DNA of 44,543 nucleotides from Calditrichia bacterium (GCA_023132435.1 JAGLYF010000131.1:1-44543); one strand, 5' to 3'. Shown: positions 28,434-37,905, counted from the stretch's first letter. Numbers and translations: made by a program. Notes: generated by a model from the sequence alone, not told the origin.

Positions 28434-28570
28434 GATTTACATCAGGGCCAAGTATTTATTATTCAACACGTTGTCAAAATTAATTTCAAGAATTTCAGCA
28501 AATAATAATTGCAAAAATCGTTTAAAATGATTTCTCGCAAAGACACAACGAACCGGAGGCAAAAGCAATA

Positions 28571-28600
28571 AAAAAGGGTAACCTCCTGGCTACCCTTTTT
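28571..28600 (-). terminator. Second tandem terminator of the ribosomal supercluster
   Basis: A perfect 10-bp stem (AAAAAGGGTA at 28571-28580 with TACCCTTTTT at 28591-28600) has a ten-base loop. The minus-strand reading ends in a run of T. It lies about 50 bases beyond the first terminator and may also act on the plus strand. Confidence 0.8.
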
Positions 28601-28621
28601 ACATTTGTTATATTTTATAAA

Positions 28622-28647
28622 AAAAGGCGGTATAATGACCGCCTTTT
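28622..28647 (-). terminator. Rho-independent terminator after rplQ
   Basis: Stem AAAAGGCGGT/ACCGCCTTTT (28622-28631 with 28638-28647), six-base loop. On the minus strand it is followed by a seven-T run. It starts four bases after the rplQ stop codon region and closes the S10/spc/alpha cluster. Confidence 0.9.
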
Positions 28648-28650
28648 ATA

Positions 28651-29298
28651 TTATTCTTTTTTTTCCTCATCAGGTTCAGGCTCTTCCGTTTTTACCTCTT
28701 CGCTCTCTTCCTTTACTTCTTCGGGAGCTGGTTTCTCCTCCTCAACATCTTTCGGTTCTTCAGCTGGTGTCTCTTTTTTAACCTTATCTGGTTCCCCGAC
28801 TAATTTTTCATTTTCTTCTACTTGAACATCTTCAATTTCAACTTCCTTTGTATCTACTGCATTAATATCTTTTTCAACAGATTTTTCTTCTTTTTTCTTT
28901 GGTTTCTTTTTCTTTTCTGGTTTGCTTGTATCGGCTAGTGTTTCGAAACCAACGAGTTGAAGAATCGCCATAGGAGCGCCATCACCCTGTCTGCGGCCCA
29001 ACTTAATCACCCGGGTGTATCCACCCTGACGCTCAGTATATGCAGGTGCGATTTCATCAAATAGAGTTTTAATTGTTTCTTTTTGGCGCAAAAAACTGAA
29101 AGCTAATCTTCTATGATGAGTATCCCCTTTTTTCGCATACGTAATCAGTCGTTCTATTGTCACCCGAGCCTCTTTGGCCTTCGCTGTGGTTGTTCTGATT
29201 TCTTTATGTTCAAACAACTGATTAGCCAGATTACGAATCAGAGCTTTTCTGTGGCTTGCTGTTCTGTTTAATTTCCGCCCTTTTATTCTGTGTCGCAT
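28651..29298 (-). CDS. rplQ: 50S ribosomal protein L17 with acidic C-terminal extension
   Basis: Residues 1 to about 120 are L17 (MRHRIKGRKLNRTASHRKAL, RITTAKAKEAR-like segment, GYTRVIKLGRRQGDGAPMA), which binds 23S rRNA near the exit tunnel. Residues about 121-215 are a low-complexity tail, first Lys-rich (KPEKKKKPKKKEEK) and then strongly Glu/Pro/Val-rich (EEPKDVEEEKPAPEEVKEE). The total of 215 residues is well above the roughly 120-130 of most bacteria. Related tails occur on L17 in FCB bacteria; their function is not established. It is the last gene of the supercluster, just before a terminator. Confidence 0.95.
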   Translation of the reverse strand: MRHRIKGRKLNRTASHRKALIRNLANQLFEHKEIRTTTAKAKEARVTIERLITYAKKGDTHHRRLAFSFLRQKETIKTLFDEIAPAYTERQGGYTRVIKLGRRQGDGAPMAILQLVGFETLADTSKPEKKKKPKKKEEKSVEKDINAVDTKEVEIEDVQVEENEKLVGEPDKVKKETPAEEPKDVEEEKPAPEEVKEESEEVKTEEPEPDEEKKE

Positions 29299-29324
29299 AT
29301 TAATCCTTTTTTCAAAAAGCAGTC

Positions 29325-30311
29325 TTACTTATCATCACTTTTCAAATATTTTTCAATATTCATACCGAAATGAAGGCCGCGTTCTTCAAGTATCTTATTT
29401 AATTCTGTCAGAGATTTACGCCCAAAATTACGAAAACGTAACATTTCCTGTTCATCACGATGTACCAGATCACCAATAGTTTTTATATTGGCCGCTTTCA
29501 AACAATTATGAGATCTGACAGAAAGTTCCAATTCATCTACACTCATCTTAAGCAGTTTTTTAATCCGCAGCATTTCTTCATCGATTTCACTGGTTTCCTC
29601 TTCTTCGGGCTCGATGTCAAAATTAATAAATAACTGAATATGATCTTTAAGAATTTTTCCGCTGTATGTGAGCGCATCATCCGGTGTAATGCTTCCGTCA
29701 GTCTCAATTTCCAGAATCAATTTTTCGAAATCTGTTCGTTGTCCAACCCGTGTATCCTCAACCAGATATTTAACATTTACTATAGGTGAAAAAATTGCGT
29801 CAATAGGTATTAATCCAATTGGTTGATCCAGTACTTTATTTTCTTCAGCTGGTACATAACCACGGCCTTTACCAATCCTTAGTTCCATCTCAAAATTTGC
29901 TTCTTCACTTAGAGTGGCCAGGGTAAGATCAGGATTCAAAACCTCAAATTCAGAGGTATATTTCTGAATATCACCGGCGGTTAACGTTCCGGTACCCTGA
30001 ACTTGTACATTGACTTTTTCGACTTTTTTATTAAGCAGTTTCAGACGAACCTGTTTTAGGTTCAATATCAGCTCTGCTACATCTTCATAAACACCCGGTA
30101 TCGTCGAAAATTCGTGCTGAATACCATCGATACGAATCGCTGTTATTGCTGCTCCATGCAGTGAAGATACCAATACTCTGCGAAACATATTACCAATTGT
30201 AACACCAAATCCCTTTTCAAGAGGGTATACATAGAACCGACCGAATGTATTTGTGTAGTTTTGCTCATCTAATTCAATTCGATCCGGCATCTGATAATTG
30301 GTCCAGCTCAT
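29325..30311 (-). CDS. rpoA: RNA polymerase alpha subunit
   Basis: Assembles the RNA polymerase core. The N-terminal dimerisation domain (about 1-235) contains GFGVTIGNMFRRVLVSSLHGAA. The C-terminal domain (about 260-328) has the UP-element-binding segment ELSVRSHNCLKAANI and the LRFRNFGRKSLTELNKIL helix. The frame includes a TTG one codon upstream, but the ATG at 30311 is preferred, with AGGA seven bases before it. The length of 328 residues is normal. It sits between S4 and L17 as in most bacteria. Confidence 0.97.
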   Translation of the reverse strand: MSWTNYQMPDRIELDEQNYTNTFGRFYVYPLEKGFGVTIGNMFRRVLVSSLHGAAITAIRIDGIQHEFSTIPGVYEDVAELILNLKQVRLKLLNKKVEKVNVQVQGTGTLTAGDIQKYTSEFEVLNPDLTLATLSEEANFEMELRIGKGRGYVPAEENKVLDQPIGLIPIDAIFSPIVNVKYLVEDTRVGQRTDFEKLILEIETDGSITPDDALTYSGKILKDHIQLFINFDIEPEEEETSEIDEEMLRIKKLLKMSVDELELSVRSHNCLKAANIKTIGDLVHRDEQEMLRFRNFGRKSLTELNKILEERGLHFGMNIEKYLKSDDK

Positions 30312-30346
30312 CAAATTTCCTATCTCTTTTATTATATAAGTTTTGT

Positions 30347-30976
30347 TTACTTTGAATATAATTCTACAATCAGGTTTTCCTGAACCTGAATGGGAATATC
30401 AATTCGATTCGGCCAATCCACGAATGTTCCCTGGATCTGAGCTTTCTCGAGTTTCAACCAGGGATACATATCTTCATCACGTACTTTACGCATTGAATCA
30501 TGAAGCACCGATAATTTTTTGCTTTTATCTTTTACCGAAATTATATCACCAGGTCTTAATAAATAGGAAGGTATATCAACCAACCGCCCATTGACCATAA
30601 AGTGACGATGTCTGACCAGTTGTCTTGCCTGTTTTCTTGATTGTGCAAATCCCAGACGATAAATGGTATTATCCAACCGGCTTTCCAGAAGACGTAATAA
30701 ATTTTCTCCTGTTACACCTTTCAATTGATCTGCTTTGGCAAAATAGTTACGGAATTGTTTTTCCAAAATCCCATATATTCTGCGTACCTTCTGTTTTTCC
30801 CTAAGCTGAATACCATACTCGGATAATTTTATTCTCTGTGAAACCCCATGCTGACCCGGTGCATAGCTCTTTCTCTCAAATGAGCATTTTATCGCAACAC
30901 ATCGGCTTCCTTTAAGGAAGAGTTTTTCGCCTTCTCTTCTACATAATTTACAAACTGGTCCTGTATAACGTGCCAT
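30347..30976 (-). CDS. rpsD: 30S ribosomal protein S4 (zinc-binding C+ form)
   Basis: Primary 16S rRNA-binding protein and 5'-domain assembly initiator. 209 residues. The N-terminus has cysteines at 9, 12, 26 and 31 ([23 protein letters not shown]), giving the C+ zinc form. The S4 RNA-binding domain [20 protein letters not shown] begins near residue 96. In other bacteria S4 autoregulates the alpha operon; no such leader was identified here. Confidence 0.97.
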   Translation of the reverse strand: MARYTGPVCKLCRREGEKLFLKGSRCVAIKCSFERKSYAPGQHGVSQRIKLSEYGIQLREKQKVRRIYGILEKQFRNYFAKADQLKGVTGENLLRLLESRLDNTIYRLGFAQSRKQARQLVRHRHFMVNGRLVDIPSYLLRPGDIISVKDKSKKLSVLHDSMRKVRDEDMYPWLKLEKAQIQGTFVDWPNRIDIPIQVQENLIVELYSK

Positions 30977-30998
30977 TCAAATTACTCCATCTTTATTA

Positions 30999-31391
30999 TT
31001 ACACGCGTCGTCTTTTTGGTGGACGACATCCATTGTGAGGAATCGGGGTCACATCCTTTATCGATAATATCTCCAGACCTGCTGCCTGAAGTGAACGGAT
31101 TGCTGCCTCACGGCCTGCTCCCGGTCCTTTTACTTCAATATCTACACGCATCAATCCAAGATCCATTGCTTCTTTTGCAGCCCCTTCTGCTGCTTTCTGT
31201 GCGGCAAAGGGTGTATTTTTACGTGAACCTTTAAAGCCTGACCTGCCTGCAGATGCCCAGGAAATAGTATTTCCGTAAGTATCTGTTAGCGTGACGATTG
31301 TATTATTAAATGTGGCCTTTATATGGGCCTTACCATGAGATTCAACTTTTTCTTTTTTCTTTGTTTTTCTTCGCGCTTTCGGTTCAGCCAA
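30999..31391 (-). CDS. rpsK: 30S ribosomal protein S11
   Basis: Platform protein contacting 16S rRNA and the mRNA exit region. 130 residues: the basic N-terminal tail RRKTKKKEK is followed by [18 protein letters not shown], and the C-terminal [16 protein letters not shown]-like signature reads [17 protein letters not shown]. The start is TTG with AGGAGGA well placed upstream; no in-frame ATG gives the expected N-terminus. Confidence 0.97.
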   Translation of the reverse strand: MAEPKARRKTKKKEKVESHGKAHIKATFNNTIVTLTDTYGNTISWASAGRSGFKGSRKNTPFAAQKAAEGAAKEAMDLGLMRVDIEVKGPGAGREAAIRSLQAAGLEILSIKDVTPIPHNGCRPPKRRRV

Positions 31392-31417
31392 AATCTTCCT
31401 CCTGCTTTCCTATTAAT

Positions 31418-31783
31418 TTACTTTTTAGAACTAATTAAGCGTTTTCGTCCTTTTCGGGTTCTGGCATTTGTTTTAGTTCTCTGTCCGTGACAGGGTAGAC
31501 CACGGCGATGACGGTATCCTCTGTAACTACTGATATCCATCAACCGTTTGATGTTCATATTAGTTTCTGCCTTTAGCGCACCCTCAACTTTAAAAACTGT
31601 TTGAATAATTGTTCGAATTGCTTTTACCTGCTCATCCGACAGTTTATTGACCCGAATATTTTCGTCAACCTTTGCTTCCGCACAGATTTTTTGTGCGCTC
31701 GTTTTACCAATTCCACATATATAAGTCAACGCGATTACTACCCGTTTGTTTTTTGGTAAATCAATTCCTGCTATACGTGCCAA
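31418..31783 (-). CDS. rpsM: 30S ribosomal protein S13
   Basis: Head protein that contacts the P-site tRNA and forms the intersubunit bridge. 121 residues beginning [19 protein letters not shown], with [20 protein letters not shown] and a basic tail. The start codon is TTG, five bases after GGAGG, fixed by the invariant MARIAG N-terminus. Confidence 0.97.
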   Translation of the reverse strand: MARIAGIDLPKNKRVVIALTYICGIGKTSAQKICAEAKVDENIRVNKLSDEQVKAIRTIIQTVFKVEGALKAETNMNIKRLMDISSYRGYRHRRGLPCHGQRTKTNARTRKGRKRLISSKK

Positions 31784-31798
31784 GATCGCCTCCTCTTT

Positions 31799-31915
31799 CT
31801 ATCCCTGTCGTTGTTTGTGTTTTGGATTTTTACTACAAATAACTCTTACCACACCCCGACGGCGGATAATCTTGCACCCTTCACAAATCTTTTTAACCGA
31901 TGTTTGAACTTTCAT
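31799..31915 (-). CDS. rpmJ: 50S ribosomal protein L36 (zinc-binding C+ form)
   Basis: A 38-codon gene that is easy to miss because of its size. The translation begins [20 protein letters not shown] and ends NPKHKQRQG, with the zinc ligands in the C-x2-C-x12-C-x4-H pattern. ATG start. It lies 16 bases upstream of rpsM and 30 bases after infA, its usual position in the alpha operon. Confidence 0.95.
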   Translation of the reverse strand: MKVQTSVKKICEGCKIIRRRGVVRVICSKNPKHKQRQG

Positions 31916-31944
31916 TTTCTATTCCTTAGAATTATCAAAAATAC

Positions 31945-32163
31945 TTACTTATAACGATAAATAATTCGACCGCGTGTTAAATCATAAGGTGACAATTCCA
32001 AACTGACCTTATCACCGGGTAATATTTTTATAAAATGCATTCTCATTTTTCCGGAGATATGAGCCAGAACTTCATGACCATTTTCCAGTACAACGATAAA
32101 CGTAGCATTTGGTAATGTTTCTTTAATTACTCCGTCAATTTTTATGGCTTCTTCTTTTGCCAA
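31945..32163 (-). CDS. infA: Translation initiation factor IF-1
   Basis: A 72-residue OB-fold protein that occupies the A site of the 30S subunit during initiation. Motifs: [57 protein letters not shown]. The start is TTG with GGAG five bases upstream. Placed between map and rpmJ. Confidence 0.96.
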   Translation of the reverse strand: MAKEEAIKIDGVIKETLPNATFIVVLENGHEVLAHISGKMRMHFIKILPGDKVSLELSPYDLTRGRIIYRYK

Positions 32164-32177
32164 TTTTTCTCCATTTT

Positions 32178-32924
32178 CTATTTAGATAAGATGTCGGGTC
32201 CATTATTCGTTATAGCAACCGAATGTTCAAAATGTGCTGAAGGAAGTCCGTCGGATGTTTTAACCGTCCATTCATCATCAGCAAAATATACTTCGTAACT
32301 TCCCATATTTACCATCGGTTCTATAGCCAGAACCATTCCGGTTCTTAATTTGACTCCCATTCTGGGTTGTCCATAATTTGGTACCTGAGGATCTTCGTGC
32401 GGTTTCCTACCTACACCATGCCCGACAAGATCGCGAACCACACTAAAATTGTTCTTCTCAACATGCTGTTGAATGGCATTCCCGATATCTCCCACACAAT
32501 TATCAGCCACCAACTGCTCTATACCCAGGTAGAGACTTTCTTCTGTAACCGTCAAAAGTCTCTCAGTCCTCTTATCAACCGATCCCGCTTTGAAGGTATA
32601 AGCAGCATCTCCAAAAAACCCGCCCAATTCAACACCAATATCAACTCCGACAATCTCCCCTTCTTTAAGTTTTCTTTTAAAAGAAGGTATACCATGTACA
32701 ACTTCTTCCTGAACCGAGACACACGCGCTCGCCGGAAACCCGTAAAGTCCTTTAAAGGCCGGTCTGGCTTTTTTGCTCAGGATAAAATTTTCAATTTCTT
32801 TATCAATCTCACCTGTTGAAATGCCTGGCTTTATATAACTCTTTATAAAGTTCAGAGTTTCTAAAACAATCTGGTTACTTTCTCTGATTCGTTCAATTTC
32901 ATCAGGATCTTTTATATAAATCAT
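32178..32924 (-). CDS. map: Methionine aminopeptidase type I
   Basis: Removes N-terminal Met from nascent proteins. 248 residues with the pita-bread fold: His in [12 protein letters not shown], metal-binding Asp residues in [21 protein letters not shown], His in [19 protein letters not shown], and Glu residues in [10 protein letters not shown] and [10 protein letters not shown]. It lacks the N-terminal zinc-finger extension of type Ib. It follows secY directly; adk, which usually lies between them, is missing here. Confidence 0.96.
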   Translation of the reverse strand: MIYIKDPDEIERIRESNQIVLETLNFIKSYIKPGISTGEIDKEIENFILSKKARPAFKGLYGFPASACVSVQEEVVHGIPSFKRKLKEGEIVGVDIGVELGGFFGDAAYTFKAGSVDKRTERLLTVTEESLYLGIEQLVADNCVGDIGNAIQQHVEKNNFSVVRDLVGHGVGRKPHEDPQVPNYGQPRMGVKLRTGMVLAIEPMVNMGSYEVYFADDEWTVKTSDGLPSAHFEHSVAITNNGPDILSK

Positions 32925-32932
32925 TTACTTCT

Positions 32933-34270
32933 TTATAAGCCTCTGCGGCCTCTGATTTTTCCGGATTTCATAAAACCATCATAATGGCGCATAAACAGAT
33001 GAGATTCTACCTGTTGCAAGAAATCTAATGCGACACCAACAATAATAAGTAATCCTGTCCCACCAAAAAACGATGCCAGATTAAACGGTATTTTGAAAAA
33101 CTTCGCTAAAAACGCCGGGACAATGGCCACAATGGCCAAAAATATAGATCCTGGTAAGGTTATTCTGGTCAGGATATTATCAAGAAATTCGGAGGTTTTC
33201 TTCCCAGGACGTACACCCGGAATAAAACCACCCTGTTTTTTCAAATTATCTGCAACATCAACCGGATTTAGTGCGATAGCGGTATAAAAATAAGTAAAAA
33301 ACACGACCATTACCCCATAGAGGATCCAATAGAACCAGGAATCATACGAGAATAATCTCTGGACGCTGTCCATTAATTCGCTTTCTGGAAAAAAGGTGAT
33401 AACCGTACTGGGGACAAACATAATTGCCTGAGCAAAGATAATCGGCATAACGCCTGCCGTATTCACACGCATTGGAAAGTGCGTGTTTACGCCACCATAC
33501 ACTTTTCTTCCTATTACACGTTTTGCATATTGTATAGGGATTCGCCGCGTTCCCTGAGTTATCAAAACTATCACAGCGATAATTCCCATGGCCAGAGCTA
33601 ATAAGAGTATCTCAGATAGCAGACCGCGCTGACCGCTGGAAAATTGTGTATACTCTTCCAAAAGCGCGCTGGGCAATCTTGAAATTATACCAATAAATAT
33701 GATGAGCGAAATACCGTTTCCGATTCCCCGGTGATCAATCTGTTCACCCAACCACATTATCAGCATCGTACCGGTTGACATGGATAACATTGTAGTTACG
33801 ATGAATCCGATACCTGGATCAGGAACGGCCCGTAAACCATTTGCCAGCTGAATATTCTGCAAGAAAATTGCGACACCATATGCCTGCATAGCAGAGATAA
33901 ACAAGGTTCCGTACCGGGTATATTGTGTAATTTTTTTTCTACCTTCTTCACCTTCTTTCTGAAGTTTCTGAAAGAAAGGTATAACAGAACCTAACAATTG
34001 TATAATAATTGAGGCACTGATATAAGGCATTATCCCCAGTCCAAAAACGGCAGCCCGTCCAAAAGCACCACCGGCAAAAAGATCATATAGGCCGAACAGT
34101 GTACCCTGCAATTGCCGGAAACCTTCTGCCAGTACAGCGGTATCGATACCGGGCGTAACCACTAATGTACCGATTCTTTCAATACCCAGAATCATCAAGG
34201 TAAAAAGAATCCTCTTTCTGAGCTCTGAAATTTTAAATACGTTTCTAAGGGTATTGAATATCATGATCAT
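32933..34270 (-). CDS. secY: Preprotein translocase subunit SecY
   Basis: Channel-forming inner-membrane protein of the Sec translocon, with ten expected TM segments. 445 residues. Motifs: IERIGTLVVTPGID near the N-terminus, the plug and TM2 region ASIIIQLLGSVIP, QGTRRIPIQYAKRV in cytoplasmic loop 4, and PGVRPGKKTSEFLD in loop 5. The ATG at 34270 overlaps the rplO stop by four bases (ATGA), and a second ATG two codons later is possible. It would export the signal-peptide proteins in this window. Confidence 0.97.
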   Translation of the reverse strand: MIMIFNTLRNVFKISELRKRILFTLMILGIERIGTLVVTPGIDTAVLAEGFRQLQGTLFGLYDLFAGGAFGRAAVFGLGIMPYISASIIIQLLGSVIPFFQKLQKEGEEGRKKITQYTRYGTLFISAMQAYGVAIFLQNIQLANGLRAVPDPGIGFIVTTMLSMSTGTMLIMWLGEQIDHRGIGNGISLIIFIGIISRLPSALLEEYTQFSSGQRGLLSEILLLALAMGIIAVIVLITQGTRRIPIQYAKRVIGRKVYGGVNTHFPMRVNTAGVMPIIFAQAIMFVPSTVITFFPESELMDSVQRLFSYDSWFYWILYGVMVVFFTYFYTAIALNPVDVADNLKKQGGFIPGVRPGKKTSEFLDNILTRITLPGSIFLAIVAIVPAFLAKFFKIPFNLASFFGGTGLLIIVGVALDFLQQVESHLFMRHYDGFMKSGKIRGRRGL

Positions 34271-34707
34271 GATAGAGTAACGCTGCCTCCCTGTTTTTCA
34301 ATTTTTTCCTGTGCAGTTTTACTAACAGCATCGACTTTTATGGTTACTTTAGACTTCAATTCACCATTACCGAGCAATTTCACAGGGACGCGTTTTTTTC
34401 TGATTAAACCATTTTCAAATAACACCTCAGGTGTAATGTTTTCTTTTTTCTTAATTTTTTCCAGATCTTCCACATTGACAACCTGAAATTCTTTTTTGTG
34501 AATATTGGCAAATCCAAATTTAGGTAACCTTCTCTGCAGAGGCATCTGACCACCTTCAAACCAGCTGCGTTTTTTTGAACCAGATCTGGATCCGTACCCC
34601 TTATTTCCGCGTCCGGCTGTTACACCAAGACCAGAACCTTCACCACGTCCAACACGTTTTCTGTTCTTCCGGGCACCTTTTGCGTGCTTTAAATTGCTTA
34701 AATCCAT
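34267..34707 (-). CDS. rplO: 50S ribosomal protein L15
   Basis: Late-assembly 23S rRNA-binding protein. 146 residues: the Gly/Arg-rich N-terminal extension [20 protein letters not shown] is followed by [18 protein letters not shown], and it ends with [19 protein letters not shown]. It is translationally coupled to secY by a four-base overlap. Confidence 0.96.
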   Translation of the reverse strand: MDLSNLKHAKGARKNRKRVGRGEGSGLGVTAGRGNKGYGSRSGSKKRSWFEGGQMPLQRRLPKFGFANIHKKEFQVVNVEDLEKIKKKENITPEVLFENGLIRKKRVPVKLLGNGELKSKVTIKVDAVSKTAQEKIEKQGGSVTLS

Positions 34708-34715
34708 TCTATCCT

Positions 34716-34913
34716 CTATTTCACTTCTTCTACGCGTAGCAAATGTTTTACTTTATTGGTCATACCCAGGATTTGAGGTGTTGCTTCATGTGTCACCGTA
34801 TCGTGCATTCGGTGTAATCCAAGGGCTTTGATTGTACGTTTTTGACCTTTTGGTCTGTGAATGATACTACGAATTTGGGTAATTTTTATTTTGGAATATT
34901 TTTTCTGCGCCAT
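34716..34913 (-). CDS. rpmD: 50S ribosomal protein L30
   Basis: A 65-residue protein typical of bacterial L30: [20 protein letters not shown], then [13 protein letters not shown] and a C-terminal [13 protein letters not shown] start. It lies between rpsE and rplO, its standard position. Confidence 0.95.
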   Translation of the reverse strand: MAQKKYSKIKITQIRSIIHRPKGQKRTIKALGLHRMHDTVTHEATPQILGMTNKVKHLLRVEEVK

Positions 34914-34928
34914 TTTATATACCTTGAT

Positions 34929-35441
34929 CTAACTAATTTCTCCGTTTAATAACTCATGTACTGAAATTCCTCTTTTCTTGGCCTGTGAGTGTGCATCCAT
35001 TAATGAGGTTAAAGCATTAAAAGTTGCTTTGACGACATTATGAGGATTTGATGAGCCAAGAGATTTTGTCAATATATCCTGAATTCCCACCGCTTCGCAT
35101 ATCGCCCGCACCGGTCCACCGGCAATTACACCTGTACCGGGAGAAGCAGGTTTCAACATTACACGTCCCGCGCCATATTTTGACACGATTGGATGTGGAA
35201 TTGTACCACTAATAATGGGGATCCGGAACACATTTTTCTTCGCCCTTTCGGTTCCTTTGGCAATCGCACCGGTTACCTCTCTCGCTTTGCCTAAGCCTAT
35301 ACCGACATGGCCACTTCCATCCCCAACGACGACGATGGCATTAAAAGAGAATCGCCGACCTCCCTTTACTACCTTCGCCACGCGATTAATGTGAACAACT
35401 TTTTCTTTCAGATCTAATTCAGCAGGATTAATTTTTTCCAC
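34929..35441 (-). CDS. rpsE: 30S ribosomal protein S5
   Basis: Translation-fidelity protein near the mRNA entry site. 170 residues: N-terminal double-stranded-RNA-binding domain ([39 protein letters not shown]) and C-terminal part with [19 protein letters not shown]. The start is GTG with AGGAG ten bases upstream, and the N-terminus fits the family. Confidence 0.97.
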   Translation of the reverse strand: MEKINPAELDLKEKVVHINRVAKVVKGGRRFSFNAIVVVGDGSGHVGIGLGKAREVTGAIAKGTERAKKNVFRIPIISGTIPHPIVSKYGAGRVMLKPASPGTGVIAGGPVRAICEAVGIQDILTKSLGSSNPHNVVKATFNALTSLMDAHSQAKKRGISVHELLNGEIS

Positions 35442-35460
35442 TAAACTTGCACTCCTTTAT

Positions 35461-35790
35461 TTAGAATTTTAATCCACCTTCTCGCGCACCATCAGCAAAG
35501 GCTTTGATACGTCCGTGATACAAATAGCCATTTCGGTCAAAAATGACCTCTTTTATTTTACTGTTTACTGCTAAAGTTCCCAATGATTTACCAACTTCCC
35601 GACTTGCATCAATTTTGGTTTTGGCATCTTTAATATTTTTGGGCAATTTTTTCCCGACATTTGAAGCCGAAAGAATGATCTTATTCTGATCATCATCTAT
35701 CAGCTGGCCATAAATGTATTTCAGGCTTCGAAATACAACCAGCCGCGGCCTCTCTTTTGTTCCATACATACTTACTTTTGCTTTTCGCAT
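35461..35790 (-). CDS. rplR: 50S ribosomal protein L18 (short N-terminus)
   Basis: 5S rRNA-binding protein of the central protuberance. 109 residues: GTKERPRLVVFRSLKYIYGQ and the C-terminal FDRNGYLYHGRIKAFADGAREGGL are diagnostic. The Arg/Lys-rich arm before GTKERPRL is only about eight residues (MRKAKVSM), where most bacteria have 15-20. A stop codon lies nine codons upstream of this ATG, with no ATG, GTG or TTG between, and AAGGA precedes the ATG, so the short form is real in this sequence. Confidence 0.95.
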   Translation of the reverse strand: MRKAKVSMYGTKERPRLVVFRSLKYIYGQLIDDDQNKIILSASNVGKKLPKNIKDAKTKIDASREVGKSLGTLAVNSKIKEVIFDRNGYLYHGRIKAFADGAREGGLKF

Positions 35791-35816
35791 CTTAAAAATA
35801 TCCTTAATGTTTTAAA

Positions 35817-36353
35817 CTATGCGCCTGTCTTGCCTGCTTTTCTTCGCACATATTCACCTGAATAGCGAATCCCTTTGCCCTTATACGGCTCCGGTTTTCT
35901 AAAGCTTCGGATTTTTGCGGCAATCATTCCTACCAGTTCTTTATCTGCACCCTGGACAACGATCTCGTTGGGAACTGGAACAGAAGTCTGAACCGTTTCA
36001 GGAAAACTCATCACAATTGAATGAGAATAACCCAACGTCAACATCAGATTTTTGCCCTTCATCTCAGCTTTATAACCGACCCCGAGTATCTCTAATTTCC
36101 GGGTAAAACCTGAAGATACACCCTCCACCATATTGGCGATGAGAGAACGTGTTAGCCCATGCAACGATCTGTGTTCTTTGCTATCACTTGGTCTGTTCAC
36201 AGTAATTTCATTATCCTCGATTTTTATCTCCATCTGACTATTCAGCTGAGAGCCTAATTCACCCTGGGGTCCTTTACAGGTCAGATAATTATCTTTTAAG
36301 TTTACCTCAACCTTTTCAGGTATTGAAACCGGTAATTTTCCTATCCGTGACAA
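35817..36353 (-). CDS. rplF: 50S ribosomal protein L6
   Basis: Binds 23S rRNA near the sarcin-ricin loop. 178 residues: MSRIGKLPVSIPEKVEV at the start, LHGLTRSLIANMVEGVSSGF in the middle, and the C-terminal signature PEPYKGKGIRYSGEYVRRK. The start is TTG, eight bases after AAAGGAG; the conserved MSRIGK N-terminus fixes it. Confidence 0.97.
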   Translation of the reverse strand: MSRIGKLPVSIPEKVEVNLKDNYLTCKGPQGELGSQLNSQMEIKIEDNEITVNRPSDSKEHRSLHGLTRSLIANMVEGVSSGFTRKLEILGVGYKAEMKGKNLMLTLGYSHSIVMSFPETVQTSVPVPNEIVVQGADKELVGMIAAKIRSFRKPEPYKGKGIRYSGEYVRRKAGKTGA

Positions 36354-36377
36354 TTCACTATCTCCTTTTGCCTATAA

Positions 36378-36776
36378 TTACCACACGTAACATAACACTT
36401 CACCGCCAACATTTGTCCGGGCAGCTTCCTGTGAAGTCATTACACCTTTAGGTGTGGTTAAAATTGCAATTCCAAGGTTATTGCGCACACGGGGCAGACT
36501 TGCTACATCAACATATTTTCTTCTTCCGGGTGTACTTTCTTTCTTTATTGTGTTTAGGATTGGCTTTCCTTCCGCGTCATACTTTAGCCAGATACGCAAT
36601 AATCCCTGTTTGTTATCTTCAATAAAAATAAATCGTTTAACAAATCCCTGCTTGTAAAGAACACGTGTGATTTGACGTTTTATTTTTGAGGCAGGTACAT
36701 CAACATGCTTAAATCCTGCTCTACTGCCGTTTCTTATAACTGTTAAATAATCTGCAATCGGGTCACTAACAGACAT
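36378..36776 (-). CDS. rpsH: 30S ribosomal protein S8
   Basis: Central-domain 16S rRNA-binding protein, and in E. coli the translational repressor of the spc operon. 132 residues: MSVSDPIADYLTVIRNGSRA at the N-terminus and GIAILTTPKGVMTSQEAART at the end, followed by GGEVLCYVW. ATG start. Confidence 0.97.
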   Translation of the reverse strand: MSVSDPIADYLTVIRNGSRAGFKHVDVPASKIKRQITRVLYKQGFVKRFIFIEDNKQGLLRIWLKYDAEGKPILNTIKKESTPGRRKYVDVASLPRVRNNLGIAILTTPKGVMTSQEAARTNVGGEVLCYVW

Positions 36777-36797
36777 TATTTTTCTGCTCCTTTTTTT

Positions 36798-36983
36798 CTA
36801 CCAGCTTGCTTTAGTGATACCGGGTATTTCACCCATCAGAGCTAATTCTCTGAAACAAATACGGCAAAGACCAAATTTACGAAGGTATCCACGCGGTCTT
36901 CCGCATCGTTTGCAACGATGATAATCCCGGACACCGAATCTTTTTTTTCGATTCGCTTTTATAATTAAACTTTTTTTAGCCAA
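36798..36983 (-). CDS. rpsN: 30S ribosomal protein S14, zinc type Z
   Basis: A 61-residue short S14 with two CxxC pairs ([20 protein letters not shown]), the zinc-binding form, rather than the roughly 100-residue zinc-free form. It ends [11 protein letters not shown] as expected. The start is TTG preceded by GAGGTG. Confidence 0.97.
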   Translation of the reverse strand: MAKKSLIIKANRKKRFGVRDYHRCKRCGRPRGYLRKFGLCRICFRELALMGEIPGITKASW

Positions 36984-36991
36984 AGTTCACC

Positions 36992-37558
36992 TCAATCTGT
37001 TATTGCTTGTTTTTGAAATGGCATTCCAAATGATTTTAATAACTCAAATGCTTCTTCGTCAGAATTAGCACTGGTTACAATTGTCACATCCAAACCACGG
37101 ATTCTGTCAATCTTATCCATATTAACTTCCGGGAAAATTATCTGTTCTTTAATACCCATCGAATAATTTCCCCTGCCATCAAAAGAGCTATCAGACAGAC
37201 CTCTAAAATCCCTGATTCGCGGAATGGCAATTGAAATAAAACGGTCTAAAAAATCATACATTTTTTTACGTCGGAGGGTAATTTTACATCCGATCTCCAT
37301 CCCGGCACGCAACTTGAAATTAGAAATTGCCTTCTTCGCTTTTGTTTTAGCCGGTATTTGCCCTGCTATAATCGTAAGATCGTTCATTGCATTTTCTAAG
37401 AGCTTGGGATCCTGTTTACCATCCCCAACACCCATATTTAATGAGATCTTTGTCAATTTGGGAACCTGATGGATATTTTTATACCCGAATTTTTTCATTA
37501 AATGGGGTATTATTTCTTTTTTGTATTTGACCTGAGCCCTTGGTTCATATTCAGCCAT
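36992..37558 (-). CDS. rplE: 50S ribosomal protein L5
   Basis: 5S rRNA-binding protein contacting the P-site tRNA and S13. 188 residues: [18 protein letters not shown]-like N-terminus ([20 protein letters not shown]), [35 protein letters not shown], and a C-terminal [23 protein letters not shown] start; ten bases upstream of rpsN. Confidence 0.97.
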   Translation of the reverse strand: MAEYEPRAQVKYKKEIIPHLMKKFGYKNIHQVPKLTKISLNMGVGDGKQDPKLLENAMNDLTIIAGQIPAKTKAKKAISNFKLRAGMEIGCKITLRRKKMYDFLDRFISIAIPRIRDFRGLSDSSFDGRGNYSMGIKEQIIFPEVNMDKIDRIRGLDVTIVTSANSDEEAFELLKSFGMPFQKQAITD

Positions 37559-37575
37559 TAAAAACCTCTTCTATC

Positions 37576-37890
37576 TTAACTTCTAAGCATTTCACCACTT
37601 TTTTTACTAATCCGAACTTTTGTTCCATCTTCCAGAAACTTATATCCCACACGAGTCGGTTCGTTCGTCTTGGGATCGATCACCATGACATTAGAAACGT
37701 GAATTGTTGATTCTTTCTCAATAATTCCACCCTGAGGATTTTTCTGAGAAGGTTTTGTATGTTTCTTGATTATATTAACCCCCTCAACAATTAAACGGTT
37801 TTGATCCGGGAAAACTTTTAACACTTTTCCGGTTTTTCCACTATATTTGCCTGTTAATATTTTTACCGTATCATTTTTTACTACGTGCAT
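37576..37890 (-). CDS. rplX: 50S ribosomal protein L24
   Basis: Assembly-initiating protein with a KOW motif. 104 residues: [20 protein letters not shown], then [20 protein letters not shown] and [22 protein letters not shown] start. Confidence 0.97.
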   Translation of the reverse strand: MHVVKNDTVKILTGKYSGKTGKVLKVFPDQNRLIVEGVNIIKKHTKPSQKNPQGGIIEKESTIHVSNVMVIDPKTNEPTRVGYKFLEDGTKVRISKKSGEMLRS

Positions 37891-37905
37891 TGTAACCTTC
37901 CTGAT

